Below, piece after piece: positions 10,690-21,897 of a DNA stretch of 64,000 bases. The position numbers and the translations under genes were made by a program. How positions within the stretch are numbered: the first letter of the stretch is position 1; each line of letters starts with the position of its first letter. The DNA is taken from contig JACAAK010000001.1 in assembly GCA_025093985.1 (NCBI GenBank), positions 310,001 through 374,000 on the forward strand, given 5' to 3'. This stretch comes from Calvatia gigantea (lineage: Eukaryota; Basidiomycota; Agaricomycetes; Agaricales; Lycoperdaceae). The notes below the pieces were generated by a model. The model saw only the letters and a program-made list of their open reading frames with translations. It made no database searches and was not told where the DNA came from.

Positions 10690-11213
10690 CACATCCCCGG
10701 TCCAAAAAGTGGCCAATGCTTAACGGGGTCCTTGGATCAGACTCAACGTACGTACCGTTTAAAGTAATATACAAGCCGAGCCAGGAGATCTTGGCTTCGA
10801 CGTTTTATGTCTTCCGTCATATCTCCGTTCACGCCACACCGACGCACCACATGCGACTCTTCAGTAAATGCTTCCCTTGGTCCATCGAGATACCAACTCG
10901 GCAACAAGATACAACATGTGAAAAAATCTGGAACGCAATTTGGGCTGTACTCCAAGAGCCTCTGGAGGACGCGGAATGGAGGGGGTTGTGCGCCAACGGG
11001 GGTGAAGGCAAAAAGTGGATGGACATGACTTTGAGGGCAAGGAAGAAGAGAGCGGAGTTAAATTCGCTCGCAGATAAGAGGGTTTTGAGGTGTGACTACC
11101 TTGCAGGGGACGATTGGTTCCTGGGATTGGAGAAGGATGAGGAGTATGAGAGGAGGATGCTTCCGGGATCGAGCATGCGCAGATGCCAACGCCTGAAAAT
11201 ACGTGGTTGGTGA
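10690..11213 (+). CDS. DUF6699-type protein, C-terminal frameshift
   Basis: An open frame of about 165 residues (from ATG 10716; an in-frame exon may start earlier after a splice acceptor at about 10685). It contains RHISVHATPTHHMRLFSKC, PWSIEIPTRQQ, EKIWNAIWAVLQEPLEDAEW and RCDYLAGDDWFLGLEKDEEY, the pattern of the basidiomycete DUF6699 family (function unknown). The end is odd: relative to the pseudogene at 8361-8935 one base is missing after PGS (near 11173), so the expected P-E-N-T-W-L-V strand lies in the next frame and the last residues are replaced. Probably a recently broken gene. Lies next to NACHT debris, as its duplicate does. Confidence 0.55.
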
Positions 11214-11596
11214 ACATGGGGAAACCGAAGCGACCCGAGCAATACGTTGAGCAGCGTAATTCTGATTAGTCCACCCGCTAACATTCAATGAACCCACTCT
11301 CAACTCTTTCGCCATGCATGTAGTATGCCCGCAGGGTTATATGTGGCCTAGTGATCCTCATAGACGAGTGCAAATAAGCAGTCCAAGCAACACAGGATCC
11401 TGAATCTATTTCTGACCTTTTGCATAAAGCACCCTCATCTCGACCGTTCTTTGGCTCAATGCAGGCCGTGAATCGGGGTTGAGAGCGACTAATCTCACGG
11501 ATACTTATTTCCTAGCTGGGAAAACTGGCACTATAAGGTGGCCTTGATAAAGCTTTTAAAATTCAAAGCGCTGGAGACCTCAGAAGAGTACGCAGG
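11214..11596. repeat. P450-C downstream flank
   Basis: No gene seen. The 11465-11596 part resembles 3740-3854 downstream of P450-B, placing the right edge of repeat block 2 / left edge of block 3 here. Confidence 0.5.
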
Positions 11597-13792
11597 CTAA
11601 ACTGAGATCACTTCGCTCCCCAGATATTCATGTAAAAGGCTTTCAACATTCTTCTCCTGGCGGGGCGTGAATTTGCACTCGAAAGGAAGGGGTTCCCTAT
11701 GATGCCAGGCTGAGTTAGTCGGGATAACTTAGAGAATTACTTTTTCTTTGTGCTACTCACGAAATGACGGAATTAGTATTGAACTCAGGAGCGGCTTCAA
11801 TTGGTTTACCGTCTACATCACGTGCTGGTGAGATATCGAATACGGCCAAAATCGAGGCTGCAATGATGTATATGCTCGACAACGCGATATGAGATCCAGG
11901 GCATAACCTAAAAAGTGTTCGCATAAGTTGTAAGGAACCAGACCGTGGGTGCTGCACTAACCTCCTTCCAAAACCAAAAGTAGCAACAATATTCGGATCG
12001 AGAATGTTGGTTAAAAGGACGCCGTCCTTGATGAACCTGTCGGGGTTAAACTCAGAAGGTTTCGGGAAGGTTTCTTCATCGTGCAACATAGCACTAGGCA
12101 CAGGTCAGATGTTAAATCCTGGAATTTACATCAGGCTTACTAGGCGTTCGCGAAAATGGCGCAATTCTTGGGGATATAATAACCTTCGTAAACATCTTCC
12201 TCGCTTGTCGTGTGAGGAATCCCTGTATCTTTCGTTTTTCAAAGGTCAACAAGCTCAACGACCTGAGTTTCTTACCTAGCGGCACAACTGGGTTCCAGCT
12301 GGTGTAATATCAGCGTTGTAGAACTTCTGTTACGAAAACAAAATAGCACAAACCGTAGGACCTCCTTCAGCACTGCGGAAATGTATGGTAGATGTGGCTG
12401 GTCCGAGAAATCTGGGAGGCGGTCAGATCCAACAACAGAATCGATTTCTTGCCGTGCTTTGCGTTGAATTTCGGGGTACCTGCGCATCGCGAGAATAAAC
12501 GTCATCGTAGCGACGACAGTGGTTTCCGACATGGCTTGAAAGGAAGTGGCTGAGCGATGTTGCCCCATCTAATAGATGCGACACACCTGCAAAAACTTGG
12601 CATGAGAGTTCTTTGATGTGTTGTTCCTGGAGTTCAAGGTCGGGTGCATTTAGGCTCCTGATTCTTTCTATATTTGCTGAAACGAATGAGTCTGGGGCTG
12701 TCCCTTCATCCTGCTCGACATGGTCAGAACTGATCTGAGATCATGTGGGGGTCCAGATGAACGAACCGTGCTCCTCAACGCCATCTGATATGGCTCTTCC
12801 ATTAGGGTGTATGCCTGCTCATGCATTTCTTGAGCGGCTTTTTTGAAGGTCACGCCAGGAATCCAGCTCGGCACATACTTCAGCACAGGCAGGATATTGA
12901 CGAGATAAGTTCCGGGACCACTGGCTGCTGCGATGAATGTGAGTGTTTTCTCTGCGGTCTCGACTAGAGGTTCGTGGGTTCTTCGAATGGGAAGGCCATA
13001 GGTCATTGCCGTCGATATGCCGCCGATGCAGCTAGAAGAAACCACCTGACGTGAGCTGTGAATAACGACAGTGGTTGTAAATAGCCTACTTCCGGACATG
13101 GTCATGTACGTTGTTGGGCATTTCATAGAGATTTGGCAAGAGGCCTTTCCGTACGAATTCGAGTGACTTTGCTTGTTGCTTGTATAAGGTTTTCGGGGAG
13201 AAATACTGCTGGAACATCCGGCGCTGGTGTCTCCATCGATCACCGTACGGCATCAACGCTAGAAACATCTCGATGCGTGCTCTATAAAGGCCGGGGAAAC
13301 GTGGTTTCAGATTTTTAAAATCAATACTTGACGTTCGGACGTACACATCCCTAACCATTGGTGCTTCTGGTCTGATGACGGAGTCAGCGTGGTACCAGGC
13401 TATGACGTTGAACCACTCAACCTACCGACTAGAATATAGGCCAGACCGCTTCTCAAAAAGGTCCCTTGCTATGTTCGCGTCGTTGATGATAATCATAGGC
13501 TTGCCAAGCGACTCCAGGTATATGATCTTTGAACCTAGATTGACGTTTTCGGTCTGAGTATTTCATTTATGCTGCTGCTTCAGTGCTGGGAAATCTTACC
13601 AATCTTTTGTCCAAGCTGCTTAAAGAAAACATGCATGGACGTCAACGGGATTTGAAAAGCATTTCCAACAAGGGGCCATCCTGGAAGCGTGGGTGGGAGA
13701 GGAAGGCGTGGTTTTCGGTGATAGCGATAGATGAAGTGAATTGCACAACAGAAGCAGAGGAAAAGGACGTCGCGTAGGCTCAGGAGAGACAT
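11597..13792 (-). CDS. Cytochrome P450, apparently intact (P450-C)
   Basis: Full-length P450 of about 500 residues from about ten exons; start ATG at 13790-13792, stop TAG at 11597-11599. An upstream in-frame ATG near 13853 exists, but the family alignment starts at MSLLSLRDVLF. Landmarks: hydrophobic anchor, hinge PLPPTLPGWPLVGNAF, C-helix YGDRWRHQRRMF, I-helix A-M-S-E-T-T across an intron, K-helix KEVLR, meander FNPDRFIKDG, haem loop FGFGRR then LCPG across an intron, and C-terminal REPLPFECKF. All junctions keep frame in my reading. It is the more diverged member of the A/B/C trio and sits in the block that retains the intact LYAR gene, so it may be the founder of the duplication. Product and substrate unknown. 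Confidence 0.9.
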
Positions 13793-15558
13793 TACGGCTC
13801 TGGGGAAATGAATAACTGGGTGTTGAAACCCAAAAAGGTATTTATCTACGAGCAAAAATCATGACTCTTTACTCGGAAGAACTCTCCCGCGTTTAATTAG
13901 GTGGCCTCATGGACACCTCAGTATTGAGAGAACACTCTTCGTGGGAGTGCAGGGGACTTTAAAAGAAAAACCCCCCGGGGTATGGCGTAGCGCTGTCTTG
14001 GAAGTCGACCCCATGAAAGTTGGAATGCTTCAATTGCTGATGAGAACTATCATTCTAGTGATGATCAGTGAACCTGGAAGACGGTTGGAACCAGAAAGCA
14101 GAAAGGCTGTATAGGGTGACGTATCTCACCTGGGAGGGAGCACAAATAGTTTGGAGACTACCAACCCCTGCTTCTGATATTGATGATTCGAACGCGTTCA
14201 TGTGTGCGTCTGGCCGATGCCGACCCCGACAACTCGGCGTACCGTTGAGATACGTTCAACGACGGAAAGTGATAATTTGAGCAAGCCTAGGTGCCATCGA
14301 CGTGAGTAGTGCGGTGTTCATGGTATTAGGGTGAGAGGCATAACGTACCCCGCATTTGTTGTTTGGGTCCTGAAGAATTCGCACGCAGCTTATGGGGTAG
14401 ATCTTCAATAAAGCACACGGGTTATTATTTACACAGGGCAAACACTTCGCTTGAATACTTTTCCGAACCAGGAAGGTGGACATACTCCTTCTTGAATAAC
14501 CTAGCAGGTGCCTATGATTTACAGTCGACATCAAGCCATATTGTATTCAACATGTGCCAATCCGAAACGCCTGAATTATGAGATACTGTGGCACGAAGAC
14601 GTAGGTTGTCGCGACACACGAGAGACTCAAGAGGCGATTGTTAACAGGTGTAAGTATTGCTGTTCAAAAGTCTGGGGGAATTACGCGAGATATCTGTAAC
14701 TTAACTAATATATGTATCGAGACAAGGGTATTTCCTAAACGGGAAGATAGTAGACTGAAGGAACGGTGTCAAGGGGCCGAAGGTCACCTTTACGCTACAG
14801 ATACATCTCTCGAACGTACAAAGAAGAGAAGTTTAGAAGGGAGATATTCATCGTGTAATCAGATTTTGCAATCGATTGTAGTGTGGGCGCTCCGCGAAGA
14901 AGGGTGTCCTACTTTTGTCTTGTCTGGGAAATCTATGTGAGTTGACGTCTCTTCTGAGATATTCTTTGCGCTTCCTACATATGGCGTTCTGACCCACATA
15001 TCGATTAATATTAAAGCGATGCAGGATGAAGGGCGCACCAGCACTTGGAGTTGTTTGGCCGAGCACAATTTGACTCTGTTTCGCAACAGCATCCCCCGCT
15101 CTTCCAAGGATCTTCATGTCTCAAAATAAAAGTATTATCGAGTCCTTAATATTCTCGATTTTCGAAGCTGAAATGGACGACTGGAAACTCGTGGACAAGG
15201 CTTCTCGCTAGTGCTCAACGCAATTGCGATTCAAAATCCGGAAATCGAAACGGACGCATGAGGACCTGCTTACATCGCCAGACGAGCTTAATAGATTCGT
15301 TCGTCGAGGCAGTACATAAACTTGGCGCGGGGGTTTGGAAGGGGACGGAAGACATTGACATATACAGGAACAGATGGAAAGCGTGGATCAGTTCCACGTG
15401 ACCGCATCCCCTGATCAGAACACTGAACAGACTGAGAAATTTCAGCACCCACACATCCAGGCCTGGTTGTCCCTCAGCCTTTCCTCTTGCTGCTCAACTT
15501 GCTGTATAATCCCTGCCCATATTATACCTTTTCATATATCACTCACATTGTCAAAAAA
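13793..15558. repeat. P450-C / LYAR divergent intergenic region
   Basis: About 1.77 kb between the P450-C start (minus) and the LYAR start (plus), presumably holding both promoters. 13793-14410 matches the regions upstream of P450-A and P450-B, and about 15240-15555 matches the leaders of the two LYAR relics. The middle (about 14420-15230) is not found in blocks 1 and 2. It contains short open frames on both strands that I cannot recognise and do not annotate. Confidence 0.6.
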
Positions 15559-16707
15559 ATGGTTTCTTTTCAGTGCGTAATTCTTTTTACTCGCGGATCT
15601 GTCCAGTGTATAATTTATTTTCATCTCAGGTGTCATAGTAAGACCCAAACTTCCAGACTGGACCAAGCAATCATAACTCCACTATCCTACCTAGGTTGCG
15701 GCGACGTCGTGAAGAAACCTAAACTCGATCAACACCGGTCGAGGTGCCATGGCGGATTCGATTGTATAGATTGTTCAACAACTTTCAATACCCCCGCGGA
15801 ATACAAGTCACATACGTCGTGTATTAGTGAAGCCGAAAAGTATCAAAAGAGCCTATATAAGGGTCCCCAAACCGTCTGCTTCTTTCCCTTCACGTGTCTC
15901 ATTGGTTCAGGTTTCATCGAAAATTATTTGGCAGGGTAAAAATCGTAACTATCAACAACAAAATGGTGGCTCAAGAGGACAGGGCAACAACTACAATAAT
16001 GGCTATCAAAGCCGAAGAGGTGGGTATGGGGGACGACCGTTATGGAATCAACCTAGAAACCATGCGACAGGTGCTAATGATACCCCTCTTGGAACGCCTC
16101 CGCGGATGTCGCCAGTGACGATGGTTGAGGAACCGCAAAAGTCGGGTACCGCAGCCGCCGCCGTTGTCGAGCCAACACGGGTGGAGGAGAAGGTCAAAGA
16201 GGGCGAAGGGAAAGAGAAGAAGGATAAAGCGAAGAAGGATAAGAAACGGAAAGCTGAGGATGAAGTAAGTTTGTTTGCTCTAAGCTATAGCTGGAGAACT
16301 GATCGTACGACTAGGGTTCGCGAGGATTTGGTAAACCATCAAAGAAGGTGAAAGTCGATGAAGATGCCGCCGATGCTGCGTCAATACCTCTACCGCCGTC
16401 ACCTACAAAAGAGAAGGAGAAGGGGACGGTGAAGAAGAAGAAGGAGAAGAAGCAAAAGAAGCAAAAGTCGGAGGAGAGGGAAAAGACGGAGAAGGAGGAG
16501 GTGGATGGCAGGATGATGGTGGGTAATCCTGAAGAGAAAGTCGCGAAAAAGAAGAAAGAAAAGAAGGAGAAGAAGGAAAAGCAGGAGAAGAAGGAAAAGT
16601 CGGACAAGGACGGGAACGACAAGGTTAAGACTCACGAGAAGGAGAGAAAGGAAAAGAAAGAGAAAAAGGACAAAAAAGAGCGGAAGAAAGAGAAATTAGA
16701 GAAATGA
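15559..16707 (+). CDS. LYAR: LYAR-type C2HC zinc-finger nucleolar protein
   Basis: Predicted 307 residues from five exons: 15559-15572, an 8-nt microexon 15630-15637, 15695-15873, 15935-16264 and 16315-16707. The first three exons together give M-V-S-F-Q-C-H-S-C-G-D-V-V-K-K, the first zinc-ligand pair, followed by LDQHRSRCHGGFDCIDC and SHTSCISEAEKYQKSLYKG. This is the paired LYAR zinc finger, placing the protein with nucleolar cell-growth regulators involved in rRNA processing and ribosome production. A Gly/Arg/Asn-rich linker (about residues 70-110) and a long Lys/Glu tail follow, typical of the family and likely nucleolar-targeting. The donor of intron 3 reads GTCTGC, weak for a fungal donor; the relic at 1930-2935 has GTACGT there. 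ATG3 starts 89 bases downstream on the same strand. Confidence 0.88.
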
Positions 16708-16796
16708 TCATAGTGTAATTAGATAAGACACGTGCCCGCGTTCCGTAATTGTATCGATGTCGGCCTTTCCCCATCTCTTCTCAACTACCAACCACC

Positions 16797-18265
16797 ATGC
16801 AGGCAATTCAGGTACGTCTTCTCGTCGCGTACGACGCCCTCTGTGCTCACCACTGGCTTAGTCCCATCTCTTCGCCGTCCGTGAAATTCTAAGCCCTGTA
16901 AGACTCTTGTTGCCATGGCGTGTATGATCAGTTCATAGATGGCACTTCTAGGTGCTCAAAGAGAGCAAATTCAAGGAGCACGGACGTATAACACCTGGTT
17001 CGTACGCGTAATCCATCTAAACCTGTCCTCAGACTTACAATTCACAGAGGAATTTGTCGTTGCCGGCGACTTTCTCGTCTACAAGTTCCCCGTCTGGAAT
17101 TGGTGCGTTCTCAACCCTGTCTCTCTCACCCTACCACCTTAACAACCGCAAATTCACAGGGAATCTGGCGACAAATCCAAAGTTCGCGACTTCCTCCCCT
17201 CAGACAAACAATACTTGGTCACAAGAGGCGTACCCTGCCTCCGTCGCGCAACATCTCTAGCCTACACGGACGCAGACGAAGACGCTGAACGTCTCCTCTC
17301 CTTCGCCGACACTGGCTCCCCAGCCCCAGAAGGAGACGAATGGGTCGAAACACACGCAGGGCGCAAATCCACACTGGACTCTTTGCAGAATCCAGGTGAA
17401 ATTGCGGATATCCCAGATTTGGATGGTGTTGGGGATGTGACGAATGGTGTTTCTGGACTGGGCTTGGGCGGCAGTTCGGGTGGTGGGAATGGAAAGGAGC
17501 GGGAGGTTAGCGAGATCCCGGATTTGGATGATATACCAGACATGGAGGAGGATTTGGAGGATGAGGACGAGGCGACTGCGGCTCCGAAGTCTGCTTCCAA
17601 ACCTACGATTTCTGCTTCCATTCCTGTGAGCGGTGTGGTTGATACCAGGTACGGGTTGTCCCTTGTCCGTATGGGCAATACGCGTCTATAATCTTATCTG
17701 ACATTGTCATGTCCCATCCAGCCAAATCGAACCTGCCAAAGACAATCTCCTCCAAGTTCGCACTTATGACGTGATGATCACCTACGACAAATACTACCAA
17801 ACCCCACGCGTTTGGTTAATCGGGTACGACGAGAACCGTAACCCGCTCATGCCGCAACAGATATTCCAAGATATATCAGCGGACCATGCCCACAAGACCG
17901 TCACAATCGAACCTTTCATCCATTCGACGTCGCTGCAAGCTGCATCAGTGCACCCATGTAAACACGCAAGTGTGATGAAAAAGGTGATTGAAAGGATGAA
18001 TTCAAGTGTCGTCGCGGAGCAACTTGCGCAACAAGGTGGTGCTAAAACAGGATCTGGTTCGGGCACGGTGAAGGAGGGTAAGAAGAAGTGGTTTGGTGGA
18101 AGCAGTAAATCCAGTAGCGCGCCTAAGAAGGAGAAGGGCGCTACTACGGCGGAGGGTGATGACCACGTTGAAGGGATGCGGGTGGATTTCTATTTGGTCG
18201 TCTTTCTCAAGTTTATTGCTTCGATTGTGCCAACCATCGAAGTTGATTCGACGACTGCGTTTTGA
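16797..18265 (+). CDS. ATG3: Autophagy E2-like conjugating enzyme Atg3
   Basis: Transfers Atg8 from Atg7 to phosphatidylethanolamine during autophagosome formation. Six exons (16797-16811, 16862-16897, 16952-16997, 17048-17102, 17160-17648, 17722-18265) give 394 residues, all phases consistent. The N-terminal [19 protein letters not shown] membrane/E2-fold start is followed by [19 protein letters not shown], an acidic disordered insert ([20 protein letters not shown]) typical of the Atg7/Atg8-binding flexible region, then [19 protein letters not shown]. The catalytic cysteine is in HPCKHA (Cys293, codon 17957-17959). The end is [22 protein letters not shown]. Between Cys293 and the C-terminal strand there is a Gly/Ser/Lys-rich insert of about 55 residues (about 18020-18165). 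No defect seen. Confidence 0.96.
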
Positions 18266-21200
18266 GTTGCGGTTTGCCTATGCATGCATTATACTGGTCT
18301 CGCGCATAGATTATCGCCATACACATCACACCTCGTTGTCGTGGGTCCCTCTCCCTGTATTAGATGGGCCCCCGGTTCAGGCGGTCGTTGTCACTCGTAG
18401 TCAGTAGTCGGGTAGGTAGGTAAGCGAAGATTTCAGCATTAGAGATCATAGCGATCGTGGCGGTTATAGTCAGCAGTCAATGTAATATATCATGTCTTCT
18501 AAACCCCCCCCCCCGGAACTCCGCATCAATTTCCGTGAGGTTTCAAGCAACCGCCACTGTCTTTTCTGCATAACCCCATAAAGCCTCGACTTAAACGCTT
18601 CATAGCCCACATTGTCAGGTCAATGGAGGAAATTGTGTGATAAGAATTCGACGACAGAACCCTCGTAAATATCACGATCTTGCAAGTTGCAAGTCAAGTC
18701 GACAATTGTCTCAAACCATATTTTTCAATATGGGGTAATCTGCCCCTCTCGAAGCCAATGTAACAACGATACAGCCTTATCGCGTTGACTCGTGGGCACA
18801 GTATGTGGGATAAGCGGGACCCATCACGCTGCAGAACTCGGATTGGTCGAGGGAATGATCTCGTACTTCTGTGAAGGGAGGATACCGCCGTTTGTCGGGC
18901 ACATATCCAGTACGTATGATGGGTCTCTGCATAGCTAAGCGCCCGATATACGAAGCTCGTGCACTCGCAGAGGTGAGGCCGCGATTACTTGGGAGGTGGA
19001 GGGGATTGGGCGGAAGCGGTGCGTGGAGAGAGCGAAAACGTCGGTTTAATTTGTGCTGTTCAAGCTTTCAGACAAACTTCGTATTTCAAACGGTTGTTTC
19101 GTGGGTGTATACGTTTTGAGTGCTGCGAATTTTTTCGCTTGGCGAAATCCACATCAAAGATCGTGGTCAGTCAGGTGGTAGTTTGATGATATGGTGAAGC
19201 CGTCATAACGTTTGAGAGAGGGTCTTTGCTCACAGGACCCGGCATTTGCGCTCCTGTAGTGAGCTGCCATTTATATGCTCCGATTATCGCATCGTTGCAT
19301 CGTTGAGTCATACCCAAGGTGGCAGACGAGAATGGAGCCCCTGCTAATCCACTCACCGTGTGTTTTCCTTTTTGATTTCTAAGAGCAAGGGTTGACAGGT
19401 TGACAGATAAGCGGGTCCCACGGGCCACGGGCTGAACCCACTCCAGGGACAATGATTGGAACAGGGTAGAACACACATCTTCAGGTGGTCTGTGGGTCGA
19501 TGATATCTAGAGAGTAAATTTTCAAGCTTCAAGCTTCAAGGCTGAAAGAGTTAAAGCCGCCACATCTGTCCCTCATGATACTTTTGGGGGGAACCACCAG
19601 AACGATAAGACCTCCTGGCTACCGTAAGTGTTTTCTAGGAACTTCTGCTCTGGCAAAATAATCTAAGATTACATGCACTCATTTCTGGGTTTGTTAGCGT
19701 CTCGAGGCAGTAGGATTTGATCACTTACACAAATACTCGCATTGGTCACTTGGCAGTGCTCCAAGGAGATTCTTTTAATTCATGCTTTTTATTTTCAGAG
19801 AACGTGCGTGATACTTGCACTCACAACCCGGAACATGGTTGTCCCGGGGTTGGGACATACTGACCGTCGAGGAGCGCCCCAAATCGCAAACGAAGAAACA
19901 TCGGGGGGGAGGGGAGGTATCACCGGCCCACCATTTTGATCCAGCGGTTCTACGTACTGTATCGGTATCCAAACTAATTCAATATCATATAATTTTCAAA
20001 ATCTCTGTTTCAAGTCCCATCGAGTTCACGAACGCCGAAGGTTCCGTTGGGAAGGCCCTCGGAATGATGCTCCTGATTCAAAAACTGCATGCCGATTTTG
20101 GTTTTGAGAGATGCGATGTTTCCGGGTCCGAATCGTTTGCTGTTAATGCCCAAAAGCTCGTCACGGGCCCGAACCTTATTTCTCGTTATCAAGCTGTACA
20201 TCACTCAGCTTCTGCCCTTGTTTTTCGGATACTTCACCAGCATTGGACGTGGAAGGCCAAACCACCCGAACTCTTAACCGAGTTGACCCGCACTCCGCCT
20301 GGTGAGCATTTGTTTTCAAAACCGCCCGTGGATTCTCATAACTAGCCTTATTGCATAGTGTCTTAGACCAAGGCTACAACCCTTCCTGAGCTCAGCCGTT
20401 CATTCCTGCTGGTTCCTTGACAATTGGTTCCGACCCAAGGCGCTCAGGTTCCTGAATGAAGTCGAGCCTGATGGCAAAAATAAATATCCTGCCAAACGTT
20501 CCGAAATATGCGTCGAAATCCTGCTGTCATATTCCCGCCACTTCGACTTCCATTCCCAGCGCAAGGGGCGTGATTGGTGCCAGGCACTGTCATTTCATCT
20601 TACTCCCTAGTCGTTACATACTCGATGACCTTATCACTCGCCACCAGACGAATTGGGGCAGCGGTCGACAATGAGTCCCTTCGGACCCTGCACAGCTTAC
20701 AACGTCGGGGCCGCCGAAGACAAGGTTCGGTTGTCTTGTTAACCAGCTGCAGCGGGGACCACGATGCACTCATACCTTTCGGGAACATAGATTCATGCGC
20801 AACCGTCTCGATGGTTGTGGAGGTGACTTCTAATCGGCAAAATGCGGGAAGCCTTGTCCGACGAGGGAGAGATACCATATCACTTGGCGCTCTCCCGTAT
20901 GGCCTATTTATGGAATCCTGGTACTAACCATCATGATGATGCTACATGGGTGGCGCTCTTCCCTAATCCCGTGAGTTTAACCCCAAGGTGCTCATTAACT
21001 GATGGCAATCTTCGACTGATGTTGCACGGGCGCTTTCGGTTTTGGCGGGAGGTAGTAGTCAGCAGTCAACTGAAAATCTGCAACTGTCGAGGGTATCGCC
21101 TGATCTTGTTGACATGGCCGTCATTACCGCCCCTGATCCTGGACCTGCCTACATAATACTTCACTCTGATCTCGCAGTGTAGCCTGAACTGCATCTCCCC

Positions 21201-21897
21201 TAATGACCCACACCCCCAACACGAACCCTCACCATATTATAGTGGTATGAGGGAGGGTGCGTATTTTTTATTCCAAACAAGAATAATATAAAAGAAATAG
21301 TGCACTGAATCTTTCCCCTAAGTGCGAGTAGAACGTCACGACAAACTTAGCAATAATGCCTCGGACACGTGTAGTAAAGCTTGAGGCAGATGCCTGACCT
21401 ATCCGGAGTGTGCCTATATCGGTCTACCTTTACCCCCCCTTTTGTACTCTTACGTGATTCTCCATCCTGCCTTCTGTGGTGAACAGGGATGTCCGATTGA
21501 ACCGTGCTGTTCGTGGCTATTTAAGGACCTCAGATGTCCTCTTACCGAATTATGAACAAAGCTTCCCATGTGACCGCTCCTTGCGTGCGGGCTTCCTTGG
21601 TAGTATGGCCCCATGGTATAAAACTTCTCCAAAGCTGATCTCAAACCAAAAAATGAGCCAACTCCTGATTAGTTATCACGAGGCAACCAAGATATCTTCA
21701 TTTTGTCTTTACCTTTAACGTTTCATTGCCCGAGCGCGAACCGAAAGCAAATCTCACAGAGCATCTTCGGTAGGAAATAGATTCCATCTCTTGGCGTATA
21801 CAGCCATGCAACGAGGATAACGGATAACCGCCTCCAACGTAATAGATAACTATGCCTACTTCAAGATACGTCGTCCTTTCCCTCTCTGCTGAGTGTA
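18266..21897. other. Long intergenic region without a supported gene
   Basis: About 3.6 kb between ATG3 and P450-D. I see a C-homopolymer near 18507-18515, a small tandem AAGCTTC repeat near 19526-19545, and a TCATGATGATGCT-type run near 20930. Open frames such as 19815-20345 and the pieces at 20400-20590 and 20842-21156 give no recognisable domain and cannot be linked into a convincing spliced gene. They could be remnants of an unknown gene. No tRNA was recognised. Confidence 0.4.

Noticed and set aside
16311..16635. Serine/leucine-rich open frames on the minus strand of the LYAR tail
   Set aside because: They are shadows of the Lys/Glu-rich coding strand.
19815..20345. 176-residue open frame downstream of ATG3
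   Set aside because: No recognisable domain, no supporting splice partners, low-complexity start; overlaps another open frame on the opposite strand. Treated as chance or unknown.
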